A stretch of DNA of 12,068 nt from contig JAQGKN010000010.1 in the NCBI GenBank assembly GCA_028290085.1, forward strand, positions 1 through 12,068. Direction: 5' to 3'. This stretch comes from Hyphomicrobiales bacterium. GTDB taxonomy: Bacteria > Pseudomonadota > Alphaproteobacteria > Rhizobiales > Beijerinckiaceae. Of this stretch, positions 1-6,305 are shown one piece after another; the stretch's first letter is position 1, and each line of letters starts with the position of its first letter. Under the pieces are notes generated by a model. It saw only the letters and a program-made list of their open reading frames with translations. It searched no databases and was not told the DNA's origin. A program made the translations under genes and the position numbers.

Positions 1-4
1 ACAT

Positions 5-232
5 GTGGAATTGCACCGACGTCAAGCCGTCTCAACTGCGCTTGATCGCGCCTGGCGAGCCATGGCGTTTGCCTACGAGCCTGGCGCGGAAACCGGACGA
101 GTCGCCAAGAAGAAGCTCGCATCGGTCCTCGAAGATCTTGCATCCGAGGGCCAACGGGATCCTCAAGCGCTGTGTGACATTGCCTTGGGCCGCACAGAAC
201 CCCTTGCAGCTTACTGGGTGCGTCCAAACTAG
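5..232 (+). CDS. Unrecognised small protein or C-terminal end of a cut gene
   Basis: I do not recognise this protein. The frame is open to the left edge of the window, so the GTG at base 5 may be internal and the gene may begin outside. The 75 visible residues have protein-like composition: an amphipathic N-terminal half (AVSTALDRAWRAMAFAYEP), a basic KKK stretch near residue 36, then an acidic helix (SVLEDLASEG) and a C-terminus ending LAAYWVRPN. No signal peptide, membrane segment or Cys/His metal motif is visible. A TAG stop ends it about 200 bases before the next gene on the same strand. The overlapping frame starting at base 3 (ATG, 108 residues) is rich in Arg, Pro and Ser and looks like a shadow. 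No function can be assigned. Confidence 0.45.
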   Translation: MELHRRQAVSTALDRAWRAMAFAYEPGAETGRVAKKKLASVLEDLASEGQRDPQALCDIALGRTEPLAAYWVRPN

Positions 233-429
233 CGTTCAGGCCCGATGCGGGGACCGTCGGCCTCGACAATTCGTACCAGTAGACAAATCCAAGATGCCGC
301 ACCCCTCGCCAGGAAACTGCATCTCCTAATGGCACGTTTTCACCGCGCCGGTCCGTGACGGATGCAAAGTTAGCGTCCGCGTTGGGGCGGGGGCCTCCTC
401 ACTCTCTGGCAGGTGAGCAGGAGATGACG

Positions 430-867
430 ATGAAACGCTTAATGGCATGTCTGGCTGCAATCAGTCTGCTGGCTTCGCCGCTTGCAGCGACTTCAGCCCA
501 AGCTCAGATGCGTGGCGGATTCAGAGGCGGCGGCCATATGGGCGGCTTTGTTGGCCACGGAATGGGAATGGGCCGGGGTGGGTTCGGCATGGGCCACCCG
601 ATGATGGGTCAACACTTTGGCGGCGGCCCACGCTTCGGGGGGGGGCAGGGTAGGTCACACTTTGTGGGAGCACGGCCGTTTGCTCCTCGGTTTGCGCACT
701 CTTTCCGCCGAAATCGCTTCGTGAACTTTGCCCCCTTCGCCGCGCTGCCCTTCATCGGAGCCTACGGTGCATCGTCCTACTATGACGATGGCTGCCTCGT
801 CCGTGTTTGGACCCCATGGGGATGGAGGTGGCAGAACGCCTGCGGGTCTTATCCCGGCTACTACTGA
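430..867 (+). CDS. Secreted Gly/Met/His-rich small protein
   Basis: Predicted 145-residue exported protein of unknown role. The start is the ATG at 430: AGGAG at 419-423 lies 6 bases before it but directly abuts the in-frame ATG at 424. Residues 1-25 form a typical Sec signal peptide (basic MKR, hydrophobic core, SAQA with cleavage probably before Q26). The mature part opens with a low-complexity stretch of Gly, Met, His, Arg and Phe (about residues 27-85: RGGFRGGGHMGG, GMGMGRGG). It continues with a Phe/Ala/Arg-rich segment and ends in an aromatic tail with two cysteines (C122 and C138, around VWTPWGWRW) that could form a disulfide. Short exported proteins of this style are common in Rhizobiales and usually annotated as hypothetical. 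A 9-G run falls inside the Gly-rich part. The Met/His content would allow metal binding, but that is only inference. Confidence 0.8.
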   Translation: MKRLMACLAAISLLASPLAATSAQAQMRGGFRGGGHMGGFVGHGMGMGRGGFGMGHPMMGQHFGGGPRFGGGQGRSHFVGARPFAPRFAHSFRRNRFVNFAPFAALPFIGAYGASSYYDDGCLVRVWTPWGWRWQNACGSYPGYY

Positions 868-875
868 CAACGTGA

Positions 876-905
876 GGCCGGACAGAGAATCTAAGCTGTC
901 CGGCC
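876..905. terminator. Perfect 10-bp hairpin between convergent genes
   Basis: GGCCGGACAG (876-885) and CTGTCCGGCC (896-905) form a perfect 10-bp GC-rich stem around a 10-base loop. It starts 8 bases after the stop of the secreted-protein gene and ends 48 bases from the stop of the convergent transporter gene, the usual place for a bidirectional terminator. Neither side has a run of T, so classical intrinsic termination is not assured. Confidence 0.55.
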
Positions 906-953
906 ATCCGACAAGGGCGCGGTCTAACGATGAAATGTCCAACGGCGATCTGC

Positions 954-1859
954 TCAACCGTAACGGCGCAGCGACAGAACGGGAACTCCCTGAGGCTTGG
1001 CTTTGACCTCGGGTTCGACGTGGATCGCTATGGAGGCACCCTCCACCACGCTCCGCAAGGCCGCCTCGATCCGATCGCAGATTTCATGCGCATCGACGAC
1101 GGACATTTGGCCCGGCACAACAAGATGAAAGTCGATGAAGGTCACGTGACCCGCATGACGTGTGCGTAGGTCGTGGGCTTCGAGCGCCCCGTCCGATTGG
1201 TCTTTGATCGCATGTTCGATCCTTGCCAGGGTCTCAGGCGAAACCGCGGCGTCCATCAGACCCGCTACGCTGTCGCGAATGAGCTGCCAGCCGGACCACA
1301 AAATGTTGAGAGCGACGATCGCGGCCAAGACCGAGTCGAGGACGATCAACCCCGTCAGCGCTACGACCAGGATGCCAACGAGGACGCCGACGGAGGTAAA
1401 AACATCGGTGAGCAAATGCTTACCGTCGGCGACCAGAGCCAGAGACCGATAGCGCCGTCCATAGCGGATGAGCACGAACGACCAGGCTGCATTGGTGGCA
1501 CTGGCGACAGAATTGATCAGCAAGCCCACAATTGGCGCCTCGATCGCCTTGGGAGCAAGAAAGCCACCCCATGCCTCGCGCAGGATCATCCCGGCCGCGA
1601 TAATGATGAGCACGCCTTCGAACACCGCCGAGAAATACTCGGCCTTCTGATGGCCGTAGGGATGGTTGCTATCGGCGGGTTGACTGCTGACATGCACGGC
1701 AATCAGCGCCGCGACGGCGGTGACGACGTTGATGATGCTTTCGAGCGCGTCCGAGTAGAGCGCGATGCTGCCGGTGACATGATAGGCCGCGTATTTGACC
1801 GCGAGAACGAAAATTCCGACGGCGATGCTGCCGGCCGCCAGTCGCCGCGTATTACCCAT
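954..1859 (-). CDS. Cation diffusion facilitator (CDF) family transporter
   Basis: Predicted inner-membrane divalent-metal/proton antiporter of 301 residues, the usual CDF length. The ATG at 1859 is preferred over the GTG directly before it because a strong Shine-Dalgarno (GGAGGTGA) places GGAGG 6 bases upstream of the ATG. The sequence shows a CDF membrane domain of about six helices, then a cytoplasmic domain from about residue 205. Family landmarks are YSDALESIIN in helix 2, HPYGHQKAEYF after it, and DGKHLLTDV in helix 5. By my alignment to E. coli FieF/YiiP, the transport site is E40, N44, H148 and D152 in place of Asp, Asp, His, Asp. The cytoplasmic ligands appear kept: H229 in AHDLRTR, H245 in DFHL, H258 in DAHE, H280 in IHVEP. 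The substrate (Zn, Fe, Mn, Co or other) cannot be read from sequence. It is convergent with the secreted protein. Confidence 0.9.
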   Translation of the reverse strand: MGNTRRLAAGSIAVGIFVLAVKYAAYHVTGSIALYSDALESIINVVTAVAALIAVHVSSQPADSNHPYGHQKAEYFSAVFEGVLIIIAAGMILREAWGGFLAPKAIEAPIVGLLINSVASATNAAWSFVLIRYGRRYRSLALVADGKHLLTDVFTSVGVLVGILVVALTGLIVLDSVLAAIVALNILWSGWQLIRDSVAGLMDAAVSPETLARIEHAIKDQSDGALEAHDLRTRHAGHVTFIDFHLVVPGQMSVVDAHEICDRIEAALRSVVEGASIAIHVEPEVKAKPQGVPVLSLRRYG

Positions 1860-1946
1860 CACTCACCTCCAGAGAACTTAGGGGCGCGGTTTAGCAGCAA
1901 TCTCATGCACCGGGAATACCACTGCGCCCACGCCCGAACATGTAGC

Positions 1947-1997
1947 CGTGGCTACGGACCCTCTTTGCCCGGATGTTGCCCCAAGGACGTGGCTACG
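1947..1997. repeat. Direct repeat CGTGGCTACG, two copies
   Basis: The 10-mer CGTGGCTACG occurs at 1947-1956 and again at 1988-1997, 41 bases apart start to start. The first copy overlaps a small dyad (GTAGCC/GGCTAC, 1942-1955), and each copy is itself partly self-complementary (CGT/ACG around GGCT). It lies 90-140 bases upstream of the CDF gene start, so it could be an operator, but it could equally be part of decayed mobile DNA. Confidence 0.35.
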
Positions 1998-1998
1998 T

Positions 1999-2055
1999 GT
2001 GCTTATGGCTTCGCTATTGGTGACGGTGGAGGCAAAGGCACGCCGCCGTAAGCAC
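1999..2055. repeat. 11-bp inverted repeat with 35-base spacer
   Basis: GTGCTTATGGC (1999-2009) pairs with GCCGTAAGCAC (2045-2055). On the plus strand the single mismatch becomes a U-G wobble, so plus-strand RNA would have a continuous 11-bp stem; minus-strand RNA would have an A-C mismatch. The 35-base spacer is G-rich (GGTGACGGTGG). The form fits a REP-like or small non-autonomous repeat, or an element end. No downstream T tract is seen. Confidence 0.45.
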
Positions 2056-2271
2056 AAGTCAGGGACATCCTAAAAGCGCCGCAGCCAACCCTTTTGAAGG
2101 TTTTGAGGGTGACCTTGGTGTACGTATTTGGCGGGCGAGGTTCTTAACCGCCCACGCGGAGGCGTAACACGTTCCCTGTAACAACTCCGGCCACGTGGGC
2201 ACCCCAGGCATCCAGCGCGCGAGCCCGTTCCTCGTAGAAGCCGTGCCTCTGCTAAACAGACGCAACACCCT

Positions 2272-2754
2272 TCAGGGCTGCCGGCTTAGCCGGTTGGCGA
2301 GCGGTGGCGGCACCACCTCGGCATAGGAGCCGTCAACGCGCAGGAACCCCGCGGCGGCGAGCGGTTGGACCGAAGTCAGAACTGCATTAAGCCCGACGCC
2401 GAAGCATCGGGAAAGCACGGAGGCCTCCGACTCCGCATTTCCCGAAATTCCGACGTGCGTCATGAGAGACAAGGCCGCGAGCGCCGACCGCTGCTCCGCC
2501 GTCGTTCGGCGCTCGACTTCCCGCTGAAATGCCGTCGCGATCTGTTCGAGGAAGCTTTCGCCGGTGGTCAGAAGGCTGCTGCCGACGTGGGCGGCGGCTA
2601 ACAGTACGCCGGGAACACGGCCAGCGTTATCCATGACCCAAGATTCTAGGCCAAAATCGAGAGGTTGACCGCCTGCCTGCAGTAGCCCCCGCGCTTGTTC
2701 ATGGTCGAGCGGGGCTGGCCGGCCCCCATGGGGTGATCCAGTTTGAATGTTAGT
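2272..2754 (-). pseudogene. C-terminal fragment of a P-loop (AAA/STAND-like) ATPase
   Basis: The open frame runs from just inside a stop at 2755-2757 to TGA at 2272-2274. Protein-like sequence continues well upstream of the only ATG (2634): LDHEQARGLLQAGG, then LESWVMDNAGRVPGVLLAAA. That succession resembles the sensor-2/lid region of AAA+ or STAND ATPases, in which a helix is followed by a W..GNPG-like turn and LLxAA. Downstream are a helical part (EQRSALAALSLM) and what looks like a winged-helix end (VQPLAAAGFLRVDGSYAEVVPP). No Walker A or Walker B motif is present, so the N-terminal ATP-binding core is missing. The simplest reading is a deletion remnant whose 5' part was removed near 2715-2755, beside the broken recombinase. 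The family assignment is from memory of the motif order and is moderate at best. Confidence 0.45.
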
Positions 2755-3379
2755 TCATGATCGGCCGTGGTGCTATTGCTGGGGTGGCCGGCGTAGCTGG
2801 TCCGGGTTGCGCAGCCGGCCACTGCACTGCCTCGGGGGCTGGTGGCCTGTAGCCCAGGGATGAGTCCACGAAGTGCGCTGTGTGCTTCGTGAGCGTGCGG
2901 ATCAATGGCGCCTCGCGCGCAATATGCGACTCGATCGCCTTCTCTTCGGCCTTAAGGCCGCTGACCTTGGCGCGTGCCCAATCGGGGTCGGGGATCTCCT
3001 CTGGTGGTCCTTCGTCGGCGGCAAATTCTGTCCAGAACTCAGCGTCCGAACGGAGACTCTGAGCCTCGCAGGCGCGATCGTTCATCCAAAGCAGATATGG
3101 TTCGATGCCCCCGTCAGCCAGTATCTTTTCACGATCTTCCTCCCTCAGAGAGTCGAGGGGCGAACGTCGGCGCGCACGAAGGTTCTCAATCGTCCGATCA
3201 TGTTCCTCGGCGAGCTGCCGCGCTTTCTTCAGTGCTTCGGCACGCTGCGCGGTCCCCAGCGACTGCTTCCATTTCGCGCGACCGACCTCAGCACGGATGT
3301 CAGCTGGGACGTCTCGGATGTAGTAGAGGCTGGTGGAACGGGCGTGCTGGTGCACGTAACTGTCGTTTGGAGCGCGCAT
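2750..3379 (-). pseudogene. Truncated tyrosine recombinase/phage integrase, N-terminal part
   Basis: About 209 residues from the ATG at 3379. The opening (PNDSYVHQHARSTSLYYIRD, then VPADIRAEVGR and KWKQSLGT) matches the N-terminal segment of phage-type integrases of the DUF6538 sort, where an aromatic beta-strand and R.VP.D.R are followed by a SLGT motif and a helix rich in Ala, Arg and Lys. A long charged helical region follows (about residues 60-185), then a Pro/Ala-rich linker, and the frame stops at 2750. Full integrases are usually about 350-600 residues and carry the R..HxxR..Y catalytic domain; none of that is present, so this is probably inactive. In-frame codons extend upstream to a TTG at 3442 through three tandem repeats, but the ATG is the better start. 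It lies just downstream of glnA on the same strand. Confidence 0.6.
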
Positions 3380-3417
3380 AAAAATGGTCCGGAAGGTGGA
3401 TTTCGAACCACCTTCCG
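3380..3417 (-). terminator. Hairpin plus T-run downstream of glnA
   Basis: Read on the minus strand, CGGAAGGTGG and CCACCTTCCG (3417-3408 and 3399-3390) form a perfect 10-bp stem with an 8-base loop (TTCGAAAT), followed after GACCA by TTTTT (3384-3380). It lies about 77 bases past the glnA stop and directly before the ATG of the recombinase fragment. It can serve as the glnA terminator. The TTCGA loop and 3' strand also resemble the T-arm end of a tRNA, but the loop is 8 rather than 7 bases and the CCA register is off, so no tRNA is called. Confidence 0.55.
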
Positions 3418-3439
3418 AGCCACATTCCGAACCACATGA
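3404..3439. repeat. Three tandem 12-bp repeats
   Basis: CGAACCACCTTC, CGAGCCACATTC and CGAACCACATGA run head to tail (consensus CGAACCACATTC with 1-2 changes per copy). In the minus-strand recombinase frame they encode CGSE, CGSE, GGSK, but upstream of its probable start. The left copy supplies one arm of the adjoining hairpin. Short tandem repeats beside an integrase gene suggest an attachment or arm-binding site. Confidence 0.6.
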
Positions 3440-3493
3440 CAAGAAAGAAACTACCGGTTCCCGGCGGTTCCTTTCAACTCAGTTGCTTAGACC

Positions 3494-4903
3494 TCACACT
3501 GAATAGTACATGTCGAATTCCACCGGGTGCGGCGTCATTTCGTAGCGCATGACTTCCGTCATCTTCAGCTCGATGTAGCTGTCGATCACGTCGTCGTTGA
3601 ACACGCCGCCTGCCTTGAGGAAGGTGCGGTCCTTGTCGAGGTTCGACAGCGCTTCGCGCAGCGACCCGCAGACGGTCGGGATCTTCTTCAGTTCCTTCGG
3701 GGGAAGGTCGTAGAGATCCTTGTCCATGGCCGGGCCCGGATCGATCTTGTTGACGATGCCGTCGAGGCCGGCCATCAGCATTGCGGCGAAGGCGAGATAG
3801 GGGTTCGCCGTCGGATCGGGGAAGCGAACCTCGACGCGCTTGGCCTTGGGGTTCGACGTATACGGGATACGGCAAGAGGCCGAGCGGTTGCGGGCCGAAT
3901 AGGCGAGCAGCACGGGGGCTTCATAGCCCGGGACGAGGCGCTTGTAGCTGTTCGTCGACGGGTTGGTGAAGGCGTTCAGCGCCTTGGCGTGCTTGATGAT
4001 GCCGCCAATGTACCAAAGGCATTCCTGGCTCAGGTCGGCGTACTTGTCGCCGGCCATGATCGGCTTGCCGTTCTTCCAGATGGACTGGTGAACGTGCATG
4101 CCCGAGCCGTTGTCGCCAAAGATCGGCTTCGGCATGAAGGTGGCGGACTTGCCGTAGCTCTGCGCGACCTGATGGATGCAGTACTTATAGACCTGCATGT
4201 GGTCGGCCATGGTGGTCAGCGGGCCGAACTTCAGACCGAGTTCGTGCTGCGCGGACGCCACTTCGTGATGGTGCTTCTCGACGACGGCGCCCATGGCGGC
4301 CATGGCAGCGAGCATTTCGCCGCGCATGTCCTGAGCCGAATCGAGCGGCGGGACCGGGAAGTAACCACCCTTCGTGCGGATGCGGTGACCGAGGTTGCCG
4401 CCTTCGTACTGGGTGTCCATGTTGGTCGGCAGTTCGACGGAGTCGAGAACGAAGCCCGGGTTGTAGGGGTCGGCCTTGAAGCGAACGTCGTCGAACACGA
4501 AGAATTCGGCCTCGGGGCCGACGTAGACGGCGTCGCCGATACCCGTCGACTTGAGATAGGCCTCAGCCTTCTTGGCGATGCCGCGCGGATCGCGGTTGTA
4601 GGGCTCGCCCGTGGACGGCTCCAGGATGTCGCAGGTGATGACCATGGTGGACGCCGCGAAGAACGGGTCCATGCAAGCGGTCGTCGGGTCCGGCATCAGG
4701 GTCATGTCGGATTCGTTGATGGCCTTCCAGCCGGCGATCGACGAACCGTCGAACATCGTGCCTTCCGAGAACATTTCCTCGTCGACCAGGGTCTGGTCGA
4801 AAGTCACGTGCTGCCACTTGCCGCGCGGGTCGGTGAAACGCAGATCGACGTATTTTACGTCATTGTCCTTGATCGCCTTAAGGACGTCCTTGGCGGTCTT
4901 CAT
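3494..4903 (-). CDS. glnA: Glutamine synthetase type I
   Basis: Cytoplasmic enzyme making L-glutamine from glutamate, ammonium and ATP; the main entry of ammonium into organic nitrogen. The 469 residues match the GSI-beta length. Visible landmarks are the beta-grasp N-domain with FDGSSI (51-56), EAEFFVF (131-137), the ATP-binding signature [16 protein letters not shown] (259-274), [13 protein letters not shown] (314-326), [12 protein letters not shown] (360-371), and the adenylylation tyrosine Y398 in DKDLYDLPP. Activity is therefore expected to be controlled by GlnE-type adenylylation, itself under PII control. The start ATG at 4903 has GAGGG about 9 bases upstream. glnB lies 174 bases upstream on the same strand, so a glnB-glnA operon is expected. 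Downstream is the terminator-like hairpin and the recombinase scar. Confidence 0.99.
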   Translation of the reverse strand: MKTAKDVLKAIKDNDVKYVDLRFTDPRGKWQHVTFDQTLVDEEMFSEGTMFDGSSIAGWKAINESDMTLMPDPTTACMDPFFAASTMVITCDILEPSTGEPYNRDPRGIAKKAEAYLKSTGIGDAVYVGPEAEFFVFDDVRFKADPYNPGFVLDSVELPTNMDTQYEGGNLGHRIRTKGGYFPVPPLDSAQDMRGEMLAAMAAMGAVVEKHHHEVASAQHELGLKFGPLTTMADHMQVYKYCIHQVAQSYGKSATFMPKPIFGDNGSGMHVHQSIWKNGKPIMAGDKYADLSQECLWYIGGIIKHAKALNAFTNPSTNSYKRLVPGYEAPVLLAYSARNRSASCRIPYTSNPKAKRVEVRFPDPTANPYLAFAAMLMAGLDGIVNKIDPGPAMDKDLYDLPPKELKKIPTVCGSLREALSNLDKDRTFLKAGGVFNDDVIDSYIELKMTEVMRYEMTPHPVEFDMYYSV

Positions 4904-4983
4904 CGTGAAATCCCTCTCTCAGTAAACGTTCAGCAGCCGGGGGTGGGCTTGCGGCAGGTTGAGTGGCAACAGGCTGCCGACGT

Positions 4984-4995
4984 GGCAGGCCTGCC
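4984..4995. repeat. 12-bp palindrome GGCAGGCCTGCC
   Basis: A perfect 12-bp palindrome in the glnB-glnA spacer, about 80 bases before glnA. It is close to another pair of short complementary segments (CTGCC at 4975 and GGCAG at 4984). It may be part of a structured intercistronic RNA or a protein site; no known motif is recognised. Confidence 0.35.
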
Positions 4996-5030
4996 TTGTA
5001 GCGCAGGTTGGTCGTGTCGGCGAGAACGAG

Positions 5031-5050
5031 CTGCATGTCACGACATGCAG
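5031..5050. promoter_or_regulatory. 20-bp dyad in glnB-glnA spacer (operator or RNA hairpin)
   Basis: CTGCATGTCACGACATGCAG: two perfect 9-bp arms with a 2-base centre. It begins 27 bases after the glnB stop and sits about 130 bases before glnA. As RNA it would form a stable stem with a tight loop, perhaps marking partial termination or processing between the two cistrons. As DNA it is a good dimer-binding site. It does not match the 17-bp NtrC pattern, and no T run follows in the direction of transcription. Confidence 0.5.
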
Positions 5051-5077
5051 ATCAGCCTCGCAGATGGGCGCAGGGGA

Positions 5078-5452
<375 letters not shown>

Positions 5453-5498
5453 CTATCCCGGGCGGATAGAAGCAGACAGCTCGAAACGGCGGGCTCAT

Positions 5499-5515
5499 AG
5501 CACCTGCCGTGCCAA
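5499..5515 (-). promoter_or_regulatory. Sigma-54 (-24/-12) promoter of glnB-glnA
   Basis: The minus strand reads TTGGCACGGCAGGTGCT. The invariant GG (-24) and GC (-12) are exactly 10 bases apart, and the rest matches the consensus TTGGCACG-N4-TTGC at all but one position (GTGC for TTGC). It ends 82 bases upstream of the glnB ATG, with a start site expected near 5488. Nitrogen-controlled sigma-54 promoters before glnB are known in alphaproteobacteria. Confidence 0.8.
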
Positions 5516-5567
5516 CGCGCTACGGCCATGTTGACAGGGAGGCAGGATGAACCGACCGCTTGGGCAG

Positions 5568-5594
5568 ACTATAGAGCGATTGATCGCAGAGCAA
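5568..5594 (-). promoter_or_regulatory. Possible second, housekeeping promoter for glnB
   Basis: On the minus strand TTGCTC (5594-5589) and TATAGT (5573-5568) are 15 bases apart, or 16 if the -35 is read as TTTGCT. This is a weak match with short spacing. Tandem sigma-70 and sigma-54 promoters are common at gln loci, which is the main reason for listing it. A small dyad GCGAT-TG-ATCGC (5576-5587) lies in the spacer. Confidence 0.25.
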
Positions 5595-5596
5595 AA

Positions 5597-5613
5597 TGCA
5601 TAAAATATATGCA
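5597..5613. promoter_or_regulatory. Probable NtrC-binding site
   Basis: TGCATAAAATATATGCA is a 17-bp dyad with TGCA ends separated by 9 bases, the geometry of NtrC sites such as those at E. coli glnA. Its centre lies about 117 bases upstream of the start expected from the -24/-12 element, the usual enhancer distance. The inner bases (T and A for C and G) are weaker than consensus. Confidence 0.6.
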
Positions 5614-5690
5614 AGGGACCGGTTAAAAAGACGCCATTTCATAAACGTTCTGATCAATCGGTTCGCAAATCCGCAGGCCGCGGCTCGCAG

Positions 5691-5716
5691 AAAATCCGCC
5701 CCGGCGGCCGGGGCGG
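5691..5716 (-). terminator. Intrinsic terminator after the MCDYSLEMYG gene
   Basis: On the minus strand CCGCCCCGG and CCGGGGCGG form a perfect 9-bp stem with a 3-base loop (5716-5696), followed at once by ATTTTC. It starts 22 bases after the stop of the upstream gene and separates it from the glnB control region. Confidence 0.85.
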
Positions 5717-5738
5717 GAAGTTTGACCGGTCCTTGCCT

Positions 5739-6119
5739 TCAGGCCACGCGAGCGACGGCCGCGCTTGCCTTGACCGGCTTGGCGGCTTCGAGGAGCGTCG
5801 TCACGGTAGCGCCGACTCCGGTAGAAAGGCGCTGGAGCGACACCTGGCGGCCGTTGCCGAAGCGAACGCCATCCCGATAGGCGCCGTGGTCCAGGCGCAC
5901 GAACACGGCCTCCTCGATGTCGCGCAGGCCGAGCGCGGTCTGGATTTCCTTCGGAATATTCTCGAGCACGAGTGGCGTGTCGTACTGAACGCAGACGGCG
6001 GTGCCACAATCGCCGGGAGCCGTCAGGCCGATGCTTCCTGAAGGAAAGCGCGTCGTGACATAGCGCTCGGATTCGCGTGCCGGTCGTGACCCATACATTT
6101 CGAGGGAGTAGTCACACAT
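5739..6119 (-). CDS. Conserved hypothetical protein (MCDYSLEMYG family)
   Basis: A 126-residue protein of unknown function; I recall similar proteins starting MCDYSL in many Rhizobiales. The ATG at 6119 is chosen because AGGAG lies 8 bases upstream and the conserved-looking MCDYSLEMYG follows at once; an upstream TTG (6125) is too close to the ribosome site. Visible features are a possible metal or redox Cys pair in PGDCGTAVCVQYD (about residues 37-49), a basic N-terminal part, a middle segment (LGLRDIEEAVFVRLDHGAYR) and a variable Ala/Val/Lys-rich tail. There is no signal peptide or membrane segment, so a cytoplasmic location is expected. It is a single gene between sseA (186 bases upstream) and the glnB promoter, with its own terminator. 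Confidence 0.85.
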   Translation of the reverse strand: MCDYSLEMYGSRPARESERYVTTRFPSGSIGLTAPGDCGTAVCVQYDTPLVLENIPKEIQTALGLRDIEEAVFVRLDHGAYRDGVRFGNGRQVSLQRLSTGVGATVTTLLEAAKPVKASAAVARVA

Positions 6120-6217
6120 GGCCAATGCTCCTGTGTCGTCGCGGACGATTGAGCCCCCAACCAGTCCCCTGAGACAGTGCCGCCCTGATCCTGTTGTCCG
6201 GACCTCAGATCGGCCGC

Positions 6218-6241
6218 CGGCGCGAGTCGTCGCTCGCGCCG
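6218..6241. terminator. 9-bp GC hairpin after sseA
   Basis: CGGCGCGAG and CTCGCGCCG form a perfect stem with a 6-base loop (TCGTCG). It lies 65 bases past the sseA stop. The T run (TTTT at 6244-6247) is on the plus-strand side, opposite to the direction of sseA, so it would be a clean intrinsic terminator only for plus-strand transcripts. For sseA it is just a GC-rich hairpin. Confidence 0.45.
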
Positions 6242-6305
6242 CCTTTTCGGGAACGAAGAAGCACGGCCCGGAGTTGCGTGGCCTTCTGCAGAAAATTAAG
6301 GCGTT

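Larger units (their letters stand above)
1860..2271. other. Gene-poor stretch with repeats, likely element scar
   Basis: About 410 bases with no gene I can support. It carries the leader of the CDF gene (Shine-Dalgarno beside 1863), two copies of CGTGGCTACG, and a long inverted repeat (1999-2055). A minus-strand open frame of 69 codons (2059-2268) has a non-ATG-rich, Ser/Pro/Arg/Lys-rich composition, no convincing ribosome site, and abuts the broken ATPase gene. It could be decayed coding sequence. No tRNA or known RNA was recognised. Confidence 0.4.

Noticed and set aside
1173..2051. Plus-strand open frame of 292 codons antisense to the CDF gene
   Set aside because: Composition (Asp, Arg, Gly, Gln) is that of a reversed membrane-protein gene, and it crosses the true gene and its ribosome site.
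2059..2268. Minus-strand open frame of 69 codons
   Set aside because: No convincing ribosome site, and Ser/Pro/Arg/Lys-rich composition; possibly decayed coding DNA, not a supported gene.
3380..3417. Possible tRNA 3' end (GGTGG-TTCGAAAT-CCACC, then TTCCGGACCA)
   Set aside because: The T-loop has 8 bases, the discriminator/CCA register is off, and no D-arm or anticodon arm is found upstream; tandem repeats occupy that space.
5031..5050. NtrC site in the glnB-glnA spacer
   Set aside because: The TGCA ends are separated by 10 bases instead of 9 and the inner bases do not fit; kept only as an unassigned dyad.
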